Positions 41,344-50,368 of a stretch of DNA of 64,000 nt are shown here, in pieces. Every line of letters begins with the position of its first letter. Position 1 is the first letter of the stretch. Location of the stretch: the NCBI RefSeq assembly GCF_017220215.1, contig NZ_CP071132.1, forward strand, positions 372,001 through 436,000, in the 5' to 3' direction. Origin of the DNA: Caballeronia sp. M1242 (lineage in GTDB: Bacteria; Pseudomonadota; Gammaproteobacteria; Burkholderiales; Burkholderiaceae). Made by a program: the position numbers and the translations under genes. The notes below the pieces were generated by a model. It had not been told where the DNA came from. It saw nothing but the letters and a program-made list of their open reading frames with translations, and ran no database searches.

Positions 41344-43458
41344 TCACGCGACAAGCGGGCTCTCCTGCTCGTCGGTCGGCTGGGTCGGCGCGGTCGACTC
41401 AGCGCCTTGTGCCGTCGAAGCGCAGAGTTCTGCGAACTTGCTCGTCATCGCGTTGACCGAAAACAGCATGCGCGCCCGCTGACGCGCATGCTCCCGCGTA
41501 GCGCCGTCCGCCTTGCAGCGGTCGACGAGCGCGGCGAGCTTGTCGCAGGCGGCCTGCAAGTCGGGCTGATCGGCGCATTCGAGCAAGTGCCCGGTCACGC
41601 CATCCACGAAGCACTCGCCCGCGCCGCCTGCCGGCGTCGAAAGCGTGGCGACGCCGAGCATCTGCGCTTCGATGAGCACGTTGGGCAGCCCTTCGAAGCG
41701 CGAGAGCAAGACTTTCACGTCCATCTTTGAATACCAGTAGCCCACATGCGACGACAAGCCCGCGAACAGAAGCCGGTTCGAGATGCCCAACTCGTTCGCA
41801 AGCTCGACGGCCTTCTGCTGCAACCGCCCGTCGCCGACAATCACGAAACGCGCGCGCGGCCGCTTCTTCAGATACCGCGCCGCGAGCCTGATCCATGACG
41901 ACGGCCGCTTGTCGGGCTCGAAGCGAAAGACGCCGCCGATCGTCTCGGATGCGTCCGCGGTCTTCTTCGCGAACGCCTCCCAGCGCTCTTCGTCCTCGAT
42001 CGAACCGGTGGTGTCGAGTTCGGGCACGCCGTTATAGAGCACATGGAACCGCGCCAGCGGCAGATCGACCCATGCGGCGTACGCTTGCGCGCCCGCGCGG
42101 CTGTTGCAGACGAAGTGGATGCCGGGCACCTCGGCCAGGGCCCGATAGAGCACCGCGTATTCGGGGCGGTCGCGCTCCCGGCGAATGTTCGGCGGCAATC
42201 CGCGAAACACAAGATGGATGACCGGCACGCCCGCCAGCAAGGCGGCGAGCGCGCCGAACAGGCATGTGCCGTCCTGCCAAAGACTGACCACATCGAAGCG
42301 GCGCTCGCGAAAGTACGGTACGAGGCGTCCCACGCCGTAGTGCACTGGCGGCGGCAGGTTGCCGAGCATGCGCAGCAGGTTGGCGTCCGTCACGGATCGA
42401 TCGCCGGCCACGACAACGGGCAGGTCGTTGATCTGCGTGACGGGCACGCCCGCATCGTTCAATGTGCCGAGAAAGAAGTCGAGCCGCTGGCCGTTCGGCT
42501 CACGCGTGGTTTCCGTATGCTGTCTGACGAGCACTTCGACGCGGCTCACCGCCGCCGACGCGCCGCCATGCAGCGCATCCTTGCGCAAATGGCAGGCAAG
42601 CCTCGTCAGCTGACGCTCGGCGCCGCCCGGTCCGAGGCTGCCTGTGACGAGCGCGATGGCTTTCGCGCGTTCGCCGTCCGCACAGCGCACAACGCGCTGG
42701 CGGAACGACAGGATCGCGTGCTTCATCGCCACGATCTTGATGTCGGCGCTCGCGAGCACGTCGTCCGATTCATACTGTCGATAGAACGTGTAATCGCTCG
42801 CCAGCGCGGCCGCCAGTCGCCCGGCCTTGCTGTCGGGCGCGAGCGACGCGGCGATCGGTTCCAGCACGGCGACCGCCTGCGCGAGCCGTCCGCGCTTGCT
42901 GAGTCGCTTGGCGAAGGCAATGCGAATATCGCGTCGGTCGTGCCGCGCGATCAGGCGTTCGAACAACGCATCCGACGCCTCGTGCGCGCGCACGTCCGCG
43001 AGAAGCTCGGCGCGCGCGAGACTCGCCGACGCGTCGTCGAGCGATTCCGGCATGCAGCGGTCGATGTGCTCCAGCGCCGCATCAACCTTCTTTTCCTTGA
43101 CGAGCCGCAGCGCGTAACCGCGCGTGATGCCCGCATGGTCCGGGCAATCCGCCGACAGCGCATGCCAGGCGTCGAGCGTGCCCTCCGCATCCCCGGCCAT
43201 TTCCATCAACTGCAACAGCAAAAGGCGCGAGTCGGCGCCTTGCGCGTGATCGCGAACGAGGCTTCGCGCCTCGGCGAGCGCGTCTTGCGCGAGACGGGCC
43301 GTGCGCGCGTGCGCCACCAGCCGGGCGAGTTCTTCACGCACGGTGTCGGTGTCGGTTGCGCGGCTCGATTGAGTTGATGCAGCCGGCGCCGATTCGGGAG
43401 CGATCCATGTCACCGGCGATTCCGCCGCCGTGGCGCTCGCTTGCGTTACTTGAGTCAT
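41344..43458 (-). CDS. tviE: GT4-type capsule glycosyltransferase with TPR N-terminus (TviE-like)
   Basis: A 703-residue protein. Residues about 40-250 are helical TPR-like repeats. The rest is a GT-B fold glycosyltransferase of family 4: ALVTGSLGPGGAERQLTRLA (N-domain loop), GVPVIHLVFRGLPPN, a donor-site region GVFRFEPDKRPSSWIRLAARYL and the E-x7-E motif EGLPNVLIE (Glu588 and Glu596). Salmonella TviE is about 580 residues; the excess here is N-terminal. It is the predicted Vi polymerase partner of TviD. The ATG at 43458 begins MTQVTQ; the longer frame overlaps tviD. Confidence 0.87.
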   Translation of the reverse strand: MTQVTQASATAAESPVTWIAPESAPAASTQSSRATDTDTVREELARLVAHARTARLAQDALAEARSLVRDHAQGADSRLLLLQLMEMAGDAEGTLDAWHALSADCPDHAGITRGYALRLVKEKKVDAALEHIDRCMPESLDDASASLARAELLADVRAHEASDALFERLIARHDRRDIRIAFAKRLSKRGRLAQAVAVLEPIAASLAPDSKAGRLAAALASDYTFYRQYESDDVLASADIKIVAMKHAILSFRQRVVRCADGERAKAIALVTGSLGPGGAERQLTRLACHLRKDALHGGASAAVSRVEVLVRQHTETTREPNGQRLDFFLGTLNDAGVPVTQINDLPVVVAGDRSVTDANLLRMLGNLPPPVHYGVGRLVPYFRERRFDVVSLWQDGTCLFGALAALLAGVPVIHLVFRGLPPNIRRERDRPEYAVLYRALAEVPGIHFVCNSRAGAQAYAAWVDLPLARFHVLYNGVPELDTTGSIEDEERWEAFAKKTADASETIGGVFRFEPDKRPSSWIRLAARYLKKRPRARFVIVGDGRLQQKAVELANELGISNRLLFAGLSSHVGYWYSKMDVKVLLSRFEGLPNVLIEAQMLGVATLSTPAGGAGECFVDGVTGHLLECADQPDLQAACDKLAALVDRCKADGATREHARQRARMLFSVNAMTSKFAELCASTAQGAESTAPTQPTDEQESPLVA

Positions 43459-43528
43459 CGTTAGGACTGCAATATTATTTCGGAGGACGGCGGGACCGTG
43501 CTGCGCAAGGCAAATCCCGCTTACGCGG

Positions 43529-46039
43529 TCATGCGGCCTTCGCGGGCTGCGGCGGCGAGATCGTCTTGCGCCTGTCGCGTTCGGCCCACAGCAGGCACTT
43601 GCGGATGTTGGCGTCGATCTGTTCGACATCGCCGGACTGCTGGCGAAGCGCCTTCCAGTACGGCAGCGCCTGCGCAAAGCGATGCAGACGCATGGCGCCC
43701 GATGCCGCCGCCTTCAGGCCGACCGGATCGTCCGGCACGAGCTTCAGGATTGCTTCGCCGAGCGCCAGGCGGTCCTCGCCGCTCGCGGAATCGAGTCCGC
43801 GCAACTGCGCGCGCAACGCCGCGACGACGCGCTTTTTCTCGACGGCGACATCGGCGCCCGAGGCGTCGGCGCTTTCGATCAGATGAAGCAGCGCCCACGC
43901 CGCGTCGTACTCCTGGCGAGCCAGCATGTCGCGGGCGGCGCGAATCGAGCGCCCTCGCAACGTCGAGATCTGACGCGCCGCGTCGTCGCGCATGGCGGAG
44001 TCCGCTTCATGGTTTGCAGCGATCTGCGAGAAAGCCTCGATCGCTTCGGCATAACGTCCGGCCCGAACGGCCACGCGCGCGAGATGAAGACGCGCTGAGA
44101 GCGGCGCGCCGGGCTGGTCCGCAGCCAGTCGCAAGTGACGAAGCGCCGTGGGCGTATCGCCGAGCGCTTCCGCTGCCCGCCCACGCAAGCTGTCGAGGTG
44201 GGGGAACGTGAGGCTCGTCTGCAAGGCGATGTCGATCAGGCCGACTGCCGCATGAAAATTCTGCTCGACGATGGCCGCGCGAGCCGCTTGACGCATGTGC
44301 CGCTCGAGCGCCCGGCGCGCGCGCAATGCGTCCGCGTTCGCGGGCTGTGCGAGGCACGCCGCCTGAATGCGGTCGGCAGCCACGCGGAGATCGCCTGCGG
44401 CCACTGCCGCTTCGCCCTCGGCAAGCCACCGCGCGATCTGGTGGTTCAGCCAGCCCGCCACATCGGCCGAATCATTCGCGGCGAATGCCTGCGATACGGC
44501 CAACGCGGCCGCGGGCGCCGCGAAGCCCTCGCCGACCGCCCGCTCCGCGAGCGCCAGCGCTTCGCGCGCGGGCAGCGGCAGCGACTCACCGGCAAGCCGC
44601 ATCAGCGCCGCGCGGTTCTTCGTGTCGAGCTTGCGGTTCCACAGCAATGCATAGCTCGGAGCGTGCGCCGGCAACGTCGCGCGCACTTCTTCGGCCCAGT
44701 TTTCCGCGCTTTCCGCTTCCCCAGCCGATTGCAGCAGGGATAGCACCGCGCTGGCGGCTTCGGCGTCGTCGTTCGTCAGGCGGAACAGGCGCTTCCAGCT
44801 TGCAAGCGCTGTCCTCGCGTCGCCGAGGCGCGTGGCGGAGAGGGCGCTGACGCGCAATAGCTCGGGCGTTTCCACTTCGTCTCCGAGCATCGCAGTCGCG
44901 AGCGCCAACGCGTTCTCGAAATCGTCGAGTTCGAAGTAGCACCGCATCAACACGCGGTTGGCGTTGTCGTCTGAGCCGTCGTCGGCCTCTCGCTGCTTGA
45001 GCACGCTGATCGCGCCTTCGTAATCGCCCAGTTCGAATTGCATGCGCGCGAGCAACAGGCCGTGCTCCGCGCGTGTCGGGTCGGCGCGCAACACGGCGCG
45101 CACTCGCCGCGACGCCTCGCACAGGCGTACTTCGTTCCATGCCATCTCGATGCTCGCGGCCTCGTCTACCGGCTGCGTTTCTTTCTGCAAGCGCGCGCCG
45201 CCGTCGCGCACGCCCGATGCGGCGATATGCGCCGCGAGAAAGCAGCGATGCCAGTCGTCCACCAGACGATCGGCGAACGCATCGGTGAAGTGCGTGAGAT
45301 CGAGTCCGCCCTGCTCCATCGCGTCAGCCTGGCCGACCTCGTGCATCAGCGGCGTCGGATCGTAGCAAGGCACCTGCATGCGCCGCGCGATATCGCTCAC
45401 CGTCTCGATCAGGCGGTGCCGCTGCTCGATCACCGGATTGTCGGGCGGCGCGGCGTCAACGTGCGTGACGAACACCAGCTTCTCCCTTCCGACGAGCGCG
45501 GCAATCTCCCGCATGTCGCGCTCGATCTCGTCGTCCGTCTGTTCCCTTCGCACGATGCGCGCGAGCAAGGCCTGATCCGCCGCCGCAAGCCGCCTGAAGT
45601 TCGGCTCCTGTTCGAGCCATGCGCGCCGCTCGGCCATCTTCTTGACCGATGCCATCGACCAGAACGTCCGCGAACGCGCCCGGTCCGCGAAGAAATCTGC
45701 GAAGTACCGGCCCATGTAGTTGATCTGGATGGGATAACCGTCGACCGTCAGCAGCTTGCGCGAAGACACCTCCACGATAGTCAGGTCAGCGTGCGCGCAG
45801 GGCTTCGCATAGCTCGCCGCCGCGACGCCGGGCCGGAACAGCAGCGATTCGATCTCGGCCGGAATCGACTGCTGACCGAGCATGAAACGCAATTGCTGGA
45901 GCGCCTCCGCACTCGTGTGGACGAATCCATAGTTGCGCGCGCTTTGCGCCCGAATCGGATACCGCGCGGCGCCTTTGCGCAGCGGCGTATGTATGCGGCA
46001 CGTCCCGATGGGACTGACCAGCAGCTTCGAATGGCTCAT
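43529..46039 (-). CDS. tviD: SGNH-like O-acetyltransferase plus TPR protein (TviD-like)
   Basis: An 836-residue protein, near-identical in length to Salmonella TviD (about 830). The N-terminal about 270 residues are GSCFA/SGNH-like: VSPIGTCRIHTPLRKG opens the domain and GGLDLTHFTDAFAD carries the Asp247/His250 pair. This is the predicted acetyltransferase for GalNAcA C3 hydroxyls. Residues 280-836 are TPR-type repeats (for example LGDYEGAISVLKQREAD and LDDFENALALATAMLGDEVE). It lies between tviB (30-base gap) and tviE (70-base gap). Confidence 0.85.
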   Translation of the reverse strand: MSHSKLLVSPIGTCRIHTPLRKGAARYPIRAQSARNYGFVHTSAEALQQLRFMLGQQSIPAEIESLLFRPGVAAASYAKPCAHADLTIVEVSSRKLLTVDGYPIQINYMGRYFADFFADRARSRTFWSMASVKKMAERRAWLEQEPNFRRLAAADQALLARIVRREQTDDEIERDMREIAALVGREKLVFVTHVDAAPPDNPVIEQRHRLIETVSDIARRMQVPCYDPTPLMHEVGQADAMEQGGLDLTHFTDAFADRLVDDWHRCFLAAHIAASGVRDGGARLQKETQPVDEAASIEMAWNEVRLCEASRRVRAVLRADPTRAEHGLLLARMQFELGDYEGAISVLKQREADDGSDDNANRVLMRCYFELDDFENALALATAMLGDEVETPELLRVSALSATRLGDARTALASWKRLFRLTNDDAEAASAVLSLLQSAGEAESAENWAEEVRATLPAHAPSYALLWNRKLDTKNRAALMRLAGESLPLPAREALALAERAVGEGFAAPAAALAVSQAFAANDSADVAGWLNHQIARWLAEGEAAVAAGDLRVAADRIQAACLAQPANADALRARRALERHMRQAARAAIVEQNFHAAVGLIDIALQTSLTFPHLDSLRGRAAEALGDTPTALRHLRLAADQPGAPLSARLHLARVAVRAGRYAEAIEAFSQIAANHEADSAMRDDAARQISTLRGRSIRAARDMLARQEYDAAWALLHLIESADASGADVAVEKKRVVAALRAQLRGLDSASGEDRLALGEAILKLVPDDPVGLKAAASGAMRLHRFAQALPYWKALRQQSGDVEQIDANIRKCLLWAERDRRKTISPPQPAKAA

Positions 46040-46069
46040 ACCGGTTTTGAGTGACGTGGACGATGCCGC

Positions 46070-47350
46070 TTACAGCGCCCAGTACTGCACGCTCGCGGGC
46101 AAGCGCGTCTTGTCCAGCGACGACTTGAGGTCGCACAGCAATGCGCCGTCCGTCAGCATGTGCGGCAGGTCTTGCCAGATCGTGGCCATGATGTCGCGAT
46201 GAGGCACGGCGAGAACGACGACATCGAGATTGTCGAAGTGAGACTTGTCGACGAGCGAGATGCCGTACTCATGCTCCATCTGGGCTTTGTCCGCCATCGG
46301 GTCCAAAGCAAGCGGCGCGATGCCGTATTGCTGCAACGCACGGTACAGATCGACCACCTTCGAGTTGCGGATGTCGGGGACGTTCTCCTTGAACGTCATG
46401 CCCAGAATGCCGACACGCGTGGACCCGGCCAGACGGTGCTTGCGCGCGAGCATCTGAACGATCTTCGCGGCGACATGCTGCGCCATGCCGTCGTTGATGC
46501 GGCGCCCTGCCAGTATGACTTCCGGGTGATAACCCATCTCCTGCGCCTTCGACGTCAGGTAGTACGGGTCCACGCCGATGCAGTGACCGCCCACGAGTCC
46601 CGGCGTGAAGCGCAGGAAGTTCCACTTCGTGCCTGCCGCTTCGAGCACCTCCGTCGTCGAGATGCCGGCGAGATCGCAGATCTTGGACATCTCGTTCATC
46701 AGCGCGATATTGATATCCCGCTGCGTGTTTTCGAGCACCTTCGCGGCTTCCGCCACCTTGATGGAAGACGCGCGATGCACGCCCGCGTCGATGATGCCGC
46801 CGTAGACTTCGGCGATGATGTCCGCGCTTTCGTCATCCTGTCCGGACACGATCTTGACGATTCGCTCCAGCGGATGCTCGCGATCGCCCGGATTGATGCG
46901 CTCGGGACTGTAGCCCAGCTTGAAGTCCACGCCGCAGCGCAACCCCGACGCCTTTTCGAGTTCCGGCCCGCAGATTTCTTCCGTCGCGCCGGGGTGAACG
47001 GTGGACTCAAACACGACAATACTGCCCGGACGCAGCACAGGTCCGATGGTGCGGCATGCGCTCACGAGCAGCGAGAAATCGGGGATGCACTTCTCGTCGA
47101 CGGGCGTCGGCACGGCGACCACGAAGAAGTTGCAGACAGCGAGGTCCGCTGCGTTGTCGGTGAAGCGCATGGTCGAGGCGCGCAACACATCGCTCTCGAT
47201 TTCGCCCGTCCAATCCTCGCCCTTTTTCAGATGCTCGATACGGCGACGATCGACGTCGAATCCGATAACGTCGTAGCGGCGCGCGAACGCGACGGCGACG
47301 GGCAGGCCCACATAGCCCAGACCACACACTGCGATTTTCTTGAGTGACAC
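46070..47350 (-). CDS. tviB: UDP-N-acetylglucosamine 6-dehydrogenase (TviB-like)
   Basis: A 426-residue UDP-glucose/GDP-mannose dehydrogenase superfamily enzyme, oxidising UDP-GlcNAc to UDP-GlcNAcA, first step of Vi precursor synthesis. NAD site IAVCGLGYVGLPVAVAFAR, catalytic Cys257 in GLVGGHCIGVDPYYLTSKA, and LGYSPERINPGD, typical of the TviB/WbpA group rather than UDP-glucose dehydrogenase. Start is GTG at 47350 with AGGA eight bases before; no ATG is suitable. It is first in the ten-gene operon and follows a long AT-rich leader. Confidence 0.92.
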   Translation of the reverse strand: MSLKKIAVCGLGYVGLPVAVAFARRYDVIGFDVDRRRIEHLKKGEDWTGEIESDVLRASTMRFTDNAADLAVCNFFVVAVPTPVDEKCIPDFSLLVSACRTIGPVLRPGSIVVFESTVHPGATEEICGPELEKASGLRCGVDFKLGYSPERINPGDREHPLERIVKIVSGQDDESADIIAEVYGGIIDAGVHRASSIKVAEAAKVLENTQRDINIALMNEMSKICDLAGISTTEVLEAAGTKWNFLRFTPGLVGGHCIGVDPYYLTSKAQEMGYHPEVILAGRRINDGMAQHVAAKIVQMLARKHRLAGSTRVGILGMTFKENVPDIRNSKVVDLYRALQQYGIAPLALDPMADKAQMEHEYGISLVDKSHFDNLDVVVLAVPHRDIMATIWQDLPHMLTDGALLCDLKSSLDKTRLPASVQYWAL

Positions 47351-47921
47351 AGAATTATCCTTGACGCCTGGTTATTCAACGCTGACCGTGCGCATTGAAT
47401 AGCGTGTTGCAACATCACCGTTGGCAGTCATCTGCCTTGAACGCTGTTAATTGTCTGGGTTACTTTTCGCTAAAAATATCCAGACCCAGCGAATTGGAAC
47501 GAATCCTATAGAGGTGATAAAGACGGCGCAAGGGATATAGACGGACTTCGAAACAATGTTTCAGATAACACTGTTTTACGGATTAGCCAGTCTGTGAGCT
47601 TGATAAGTGCATTAAGAAGCGTTCCTCGAATCTTTAATGGAGCGAAAGGAACGCCAGATTCGGCGGTGGCTGCAGTGTAAATAGGACGACACTTAAAATC
47701 TGCCAGCAGTACGTGGGCTATCTATACGGAATCTCTGCCGATTATCAAACTCTTTCGAGATTAATATCGGGACGCTTTGAAAATGGCGAATGCTTTCAAT
47801 TTTTTGATTGTCGCAAGGCAACCGGTTCGAAAGCCCGCTTCTTGATGGCGTAAGCATCGCTGAGATTTCCAGAAGCTAATCGCGCAGCCGGACAGCGCCG
47901 GCGCCAAAAGCTCGCGAATGC
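47351..47921. promoter_or_regulatory. AT-rich upstream region of the Vi-like capsule operon
   Basis: A 571-bp gene-free stretch, clearly richer in A and T than its surroundings, with runs such as CTAAAAATATC and CAATTTTTTGATTG. It contains an 8-bp inverted repeat GCGTTCCT (47619-47626)/AGGAACGC (47647-47654) and GTCTGG (47453-47458)/CCAGAC (47480-47485). It probably carries the capsule promoter, a long leader and regulator or H-NS-like binding sites. No tviA-like or other gene was found in it. Confidence 0.6.
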
Positions 47922-48623
47922 CTACCGCGCAGCCTCCATCCCATACCGCCGCCTGATTCCATCGTTTTCAGGCGCGGCCATGAAGGCCAGCAAGTCCCTC
48001 GATTCCACCGGCGCGCGCGCTGTCGCGCACACGGCGCCTTCAAACACGGTCAGCGCCTGAACGTCGCCCGGCAACGGACCGACGATGTCCACGCCCGCCA
48101 CGCCGACCAGCTCGCTCATCTGCTGAAAGCCCAGTTCGACTTCGCCGCGCGCGATGAGCGTGCCGACCGCGACGCCCGGCGGCGCCTGCACGATGCGCGA
48201 ACCGATCGCGTCCGCGATGCCCCAGCGCTCGAACAAGCGCATAAGGTGCGCACCGCTCGGCCCCGTCGAATAGCCGATACTTCGCGCGGCGAGCACGGCC
48301 TCGCGCACGGCTGCGCCACTTTCAATCGAAGGACGCGCCGCGCCCGCCGCCACCGCCACCGCAATGCCCGAACGCGCGATGCCTACGCGGCTTGTCGCAT
48401 CGACGAACCCGGCCTCGGCAAGCCGCGCGATGACGTCCGACGCGAGCACCACCACATCGAATGCTTCGTTATCCTCAATACGCCGCGCCGCCGCGACGCC
48501 GCCGACCGATTCGACCGTCACGCGCTGCCCGGCTTGCTGCATGTAGACGTCGGCGAGATCGTTCAGGACCTGGCGCGTCGCCATCGAGGAAATGACCGTG
48601 ATCGGCGTGGCGGTGTCATGCAT
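47922..48623 (-). CDS. ModA-like substrate-binding-domain protein without signal peptide
   Basis: A 233-residue protein with the type-2 periplasmic-binding fold: ITVISSMATRQVLNDLADVY opens the domain, EDNEAFDVVVLASDVI and GRSIGYSTGPSGAHL-like AARSIGYSTGPSGAHL are typical of ModA relatives. There is no signal sequence, so it seems cytosolic. The start at 48623 has GAGG eight bases upstream; another ATG at 48638 touches the ligK stop. It is the last gene of the gallate operon, where a keto-enol tautomerase could be expected but was not found. Function unknown. Confidence 0.75.
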   Translation of the reverse strand: MHDTATPITVISSMATRQVLNDLADVYMQQAGQRVTVESVGGVAAARRIEDNEAFDVVVLASDVIARLAEAGFVDATSRVGIARSGIAVAVAAGAARPSIESGAAVREAVLAARSIGYSTGPSGAHLMRLFERWGIADAIGSRIVQAPPGVAVGTLIARGEVELGFQQMSELVGVAGVDIVGPLPGDVQALTVFEGAVCATARAPVESRDLLAFMAAPENDGIRRRYGMEAAR

Positions 48624-48637
48624 CGCGAATCCTCGCA

Positions 48638-49327
48638 TTAGTCGATATAGCGCAGGCCCGCGCGCTGCAACGGCTCGCGCATGCTGTACATGTCGAGACC
48701 GAGCACGCCGCTTGCCAGCTTCGCGCGCTTCTCCTCTTCGAGTGCCTCGCGCGCCGTGGCCTTTTCCAGCACCTTTTGCGCCGATGCAGACGGCACGACG
48801 ACCACGCCGTCATCGTCCGCGACGATCACATCGCCCGGCGTGACCCACGCGCCCGCGCACACGACAGGAATGTTGACCGAGCCAAGCGTCGCCTTGACCG
48901 TGCCCTTCGCCGAAATGGCCTTGCTCCACACGGGGAAGCCCATCTCGGTCAGCACGCGCACGTCGCGCACGCCGCCGTCGATGATCAGCGCCCGCGCGCC
49001 ACGCGCCTTGAAGCTCGTCGCGAGCAGATCGCCGAAGAAGCCATCGGTGTTGTCGGTCGTGCACGCGGCCACGACGATATCGCCCGGCTGTATCTGTTCG
49101 GCCGCGACGTGCAGCATCCAATTGTCGCCCGGCTGCAAGAGCACCGTCACGGCCGTGCCGCTCGCTTGCGCGCCAACGTATATCGGGCGCATATACGGCT
49201 TCATCAGGCCGACGCGGCCCATCGCTTCATGAACCGTGGCCGAGCCGAGCGCGCCGAGCTTCGCCGCTGCGTCGGTATCGGCGCGATCGATGTTTCGATA
49301 CACCACTCCGAGTTCGTACATATTCAC
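48638..49327 (-). CDS. ligK: 4-carboxy-4-hydroxy-2-oxoadipate aldolase (LigK/GalC-like)
   Basis: A 229-residue RraA/class II aldolase-fold enzyme that splits 4-carboxy-4-hydroxy-2-oxoadipate to pyruvate and oxaloacetate, last step of the protocatechuate-4,5 and gallate pathways. Active-site stretches: QPGDNWMLHVAAEQIQPGDIVV, ALIIDGGVRDVRVLTEMGFPVW and VTPGDVIVADDDGVVVVP. Its ATG overlaps the ligJ stop (ATGA). Substrate assignment rests on the adjacent dioxygenase and hydratase genes. Confidence 0.9.
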   Translation of the reverse strand: MNMYELGVVYRNIDRADTDAAAKLGALGSATVHEAMGRVGLMKPYMRPIYVGAQASGTAVTVLLQPGDNWMLHVAAEQIQPGDIVVAACTTDNTDGFFGDLLATSFKARGARALIIDGGVRDVRVLTEMGFPVWSKAISAKGTVKATLGSVNIPVVCAGAWVTPGDVIVADDDGVVVVPSASAQKVLEKATAREALEEEKRAKLASGVLGLDMYSMREPLQRAGLRYID

Positions 49328-50349
49328 TGTCCCTTTGCTTTGAGCGCCGCATCGAGGCGCGGATACACGCGGCGCGCGTTGCCTTCGTAGATCTTGTGGC
49401 GCGCTTCGGGCTGCATCGACGCTGCTTCGATATAGCGCTTCGTATCGTCGAAATACTGCCCGGTTTCTGGATCGATGCCTCGCACCGCGCCGATCATTTC
49501 ACTGGCGAACAGTATGTTGTCGACCGGTATCACGCGCGTGAGCAGGTCGATGCCCGGCTGGTGATAGACGCATGTGTCGAAGAACACGTTGTTCAGCAAA
49601 TGATCCTTCAGCAAGGGCTTTTTCAGTTCCTGCGCGAGGCCGCGGAAGCGTCCCCAGTGATACGGCACCGCGCCACCGCCATGCGGAATGACGAAGCGCA
49701 GCGTCGGGAAGTCGCGGAACAGGTCGGACGTGAGGCACTGCATGAACGCGGTCGTGTCCGCGTTCAGATAGTGCGCGCCCGTCGTGTGAAAGCACGCGTT
49801 GCAACTCGTGCTGACATGGATCATCGCGGGGATGTCGTACTCGACCATCTTCTCGTAGATCGGGTACCAATAGCGGTCGGAAAGCGGCGGGCTCGTCCAG
49901 TGACCACCGGACGGGTCCGGGTTCAGATTGATCGCCACGTTGCCATACTGCTCCACGCACTTCACGAGCTCGGGGATGCACGTCGCGACATCGACGCCGG
50001 GGCTCTGCGGGAGCATCGCCGCCGGAATGAAACTGTCCGGGAAAAGCTGGCTCACGCGATAGCAAAGTTCATTGCAGATGGCGGCCCACGTGCTCGACAC
50101 CTCGAAGTCGCCGATATGGTGCGCCATGAAGCTCGCGCGCGGACTGAAGATGGTCAGATCGAGCCCGCGCTCGCGCATCAGCCGCAACTGGTTGCTTTCG
50201 ATGGATTCGCGCAGTTCGTCGTCGCTGATATGCAGCTCGGACGGACGCGGCATCTCCGACGGATTCTTGATGCCGGCGATCTGCCGGTTGCGCCATGCCT
50301 CCAGCGCCTTCGGCGCGGTCGTGTAATGGCCGTGTATGTCGATGATCAT
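49324..50349 (-). CDS. ligJ: 4-oxalomesaconate hydratase (LigJ-type amidohydrolase)
   Basis: A 341-residue metal-dependent amidohydrolase-superfamily hydratase. The metal-binding start is MIIDIHGHYTTAPKALEAWR (HxH at residues 5-7). Later ligands are in IHVSTSCNACFHTTGAHYLNAD and FVIPHGGGAVPYHWGRF. It hydrates 4-oxalomesaconate to 4-carboxy-4-hydroxy-2-oxoadipate. This LigJ type differs from the LmbE-like GalB of Pseudomonas putida. The start at 50349 has GGAG eleven bases upstream. Coupled to ligK. Confidence 0.9.
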   Translation of the reverse strand: MIIDIHGHYTTAPKALEAWRNRQIAGIKNPSEMPRPSELHISDDELRESIESNQLRLMRERGLDLTIFSPRASFMAHHIGDFEVSSTWAAICNELCYRVSQLFPDSFIPAAMLPQSPGVDVATCIPELVKCVEQYGNVAINLNPDPSGGHWTSPPLSDRYWYPIYEKMVEYDIPAMIHVSTSCNACFHTTGAHYLNADTTAFMQCLTSDLFRDFPTLRFVIPHGGGAVPYHWGRFRGLAQELKKPLLKDHLLNNVFFDTCVYHQPGIDLLTRVIPVDNILFASEMIGAVRGIDPETGQYFDDTKRYIEAASMQPEARHKIYEGNARRVYPRLDAALKAKGQ

Positions 50350-50368
50350 CGTGACTTCAACTCCAGGA

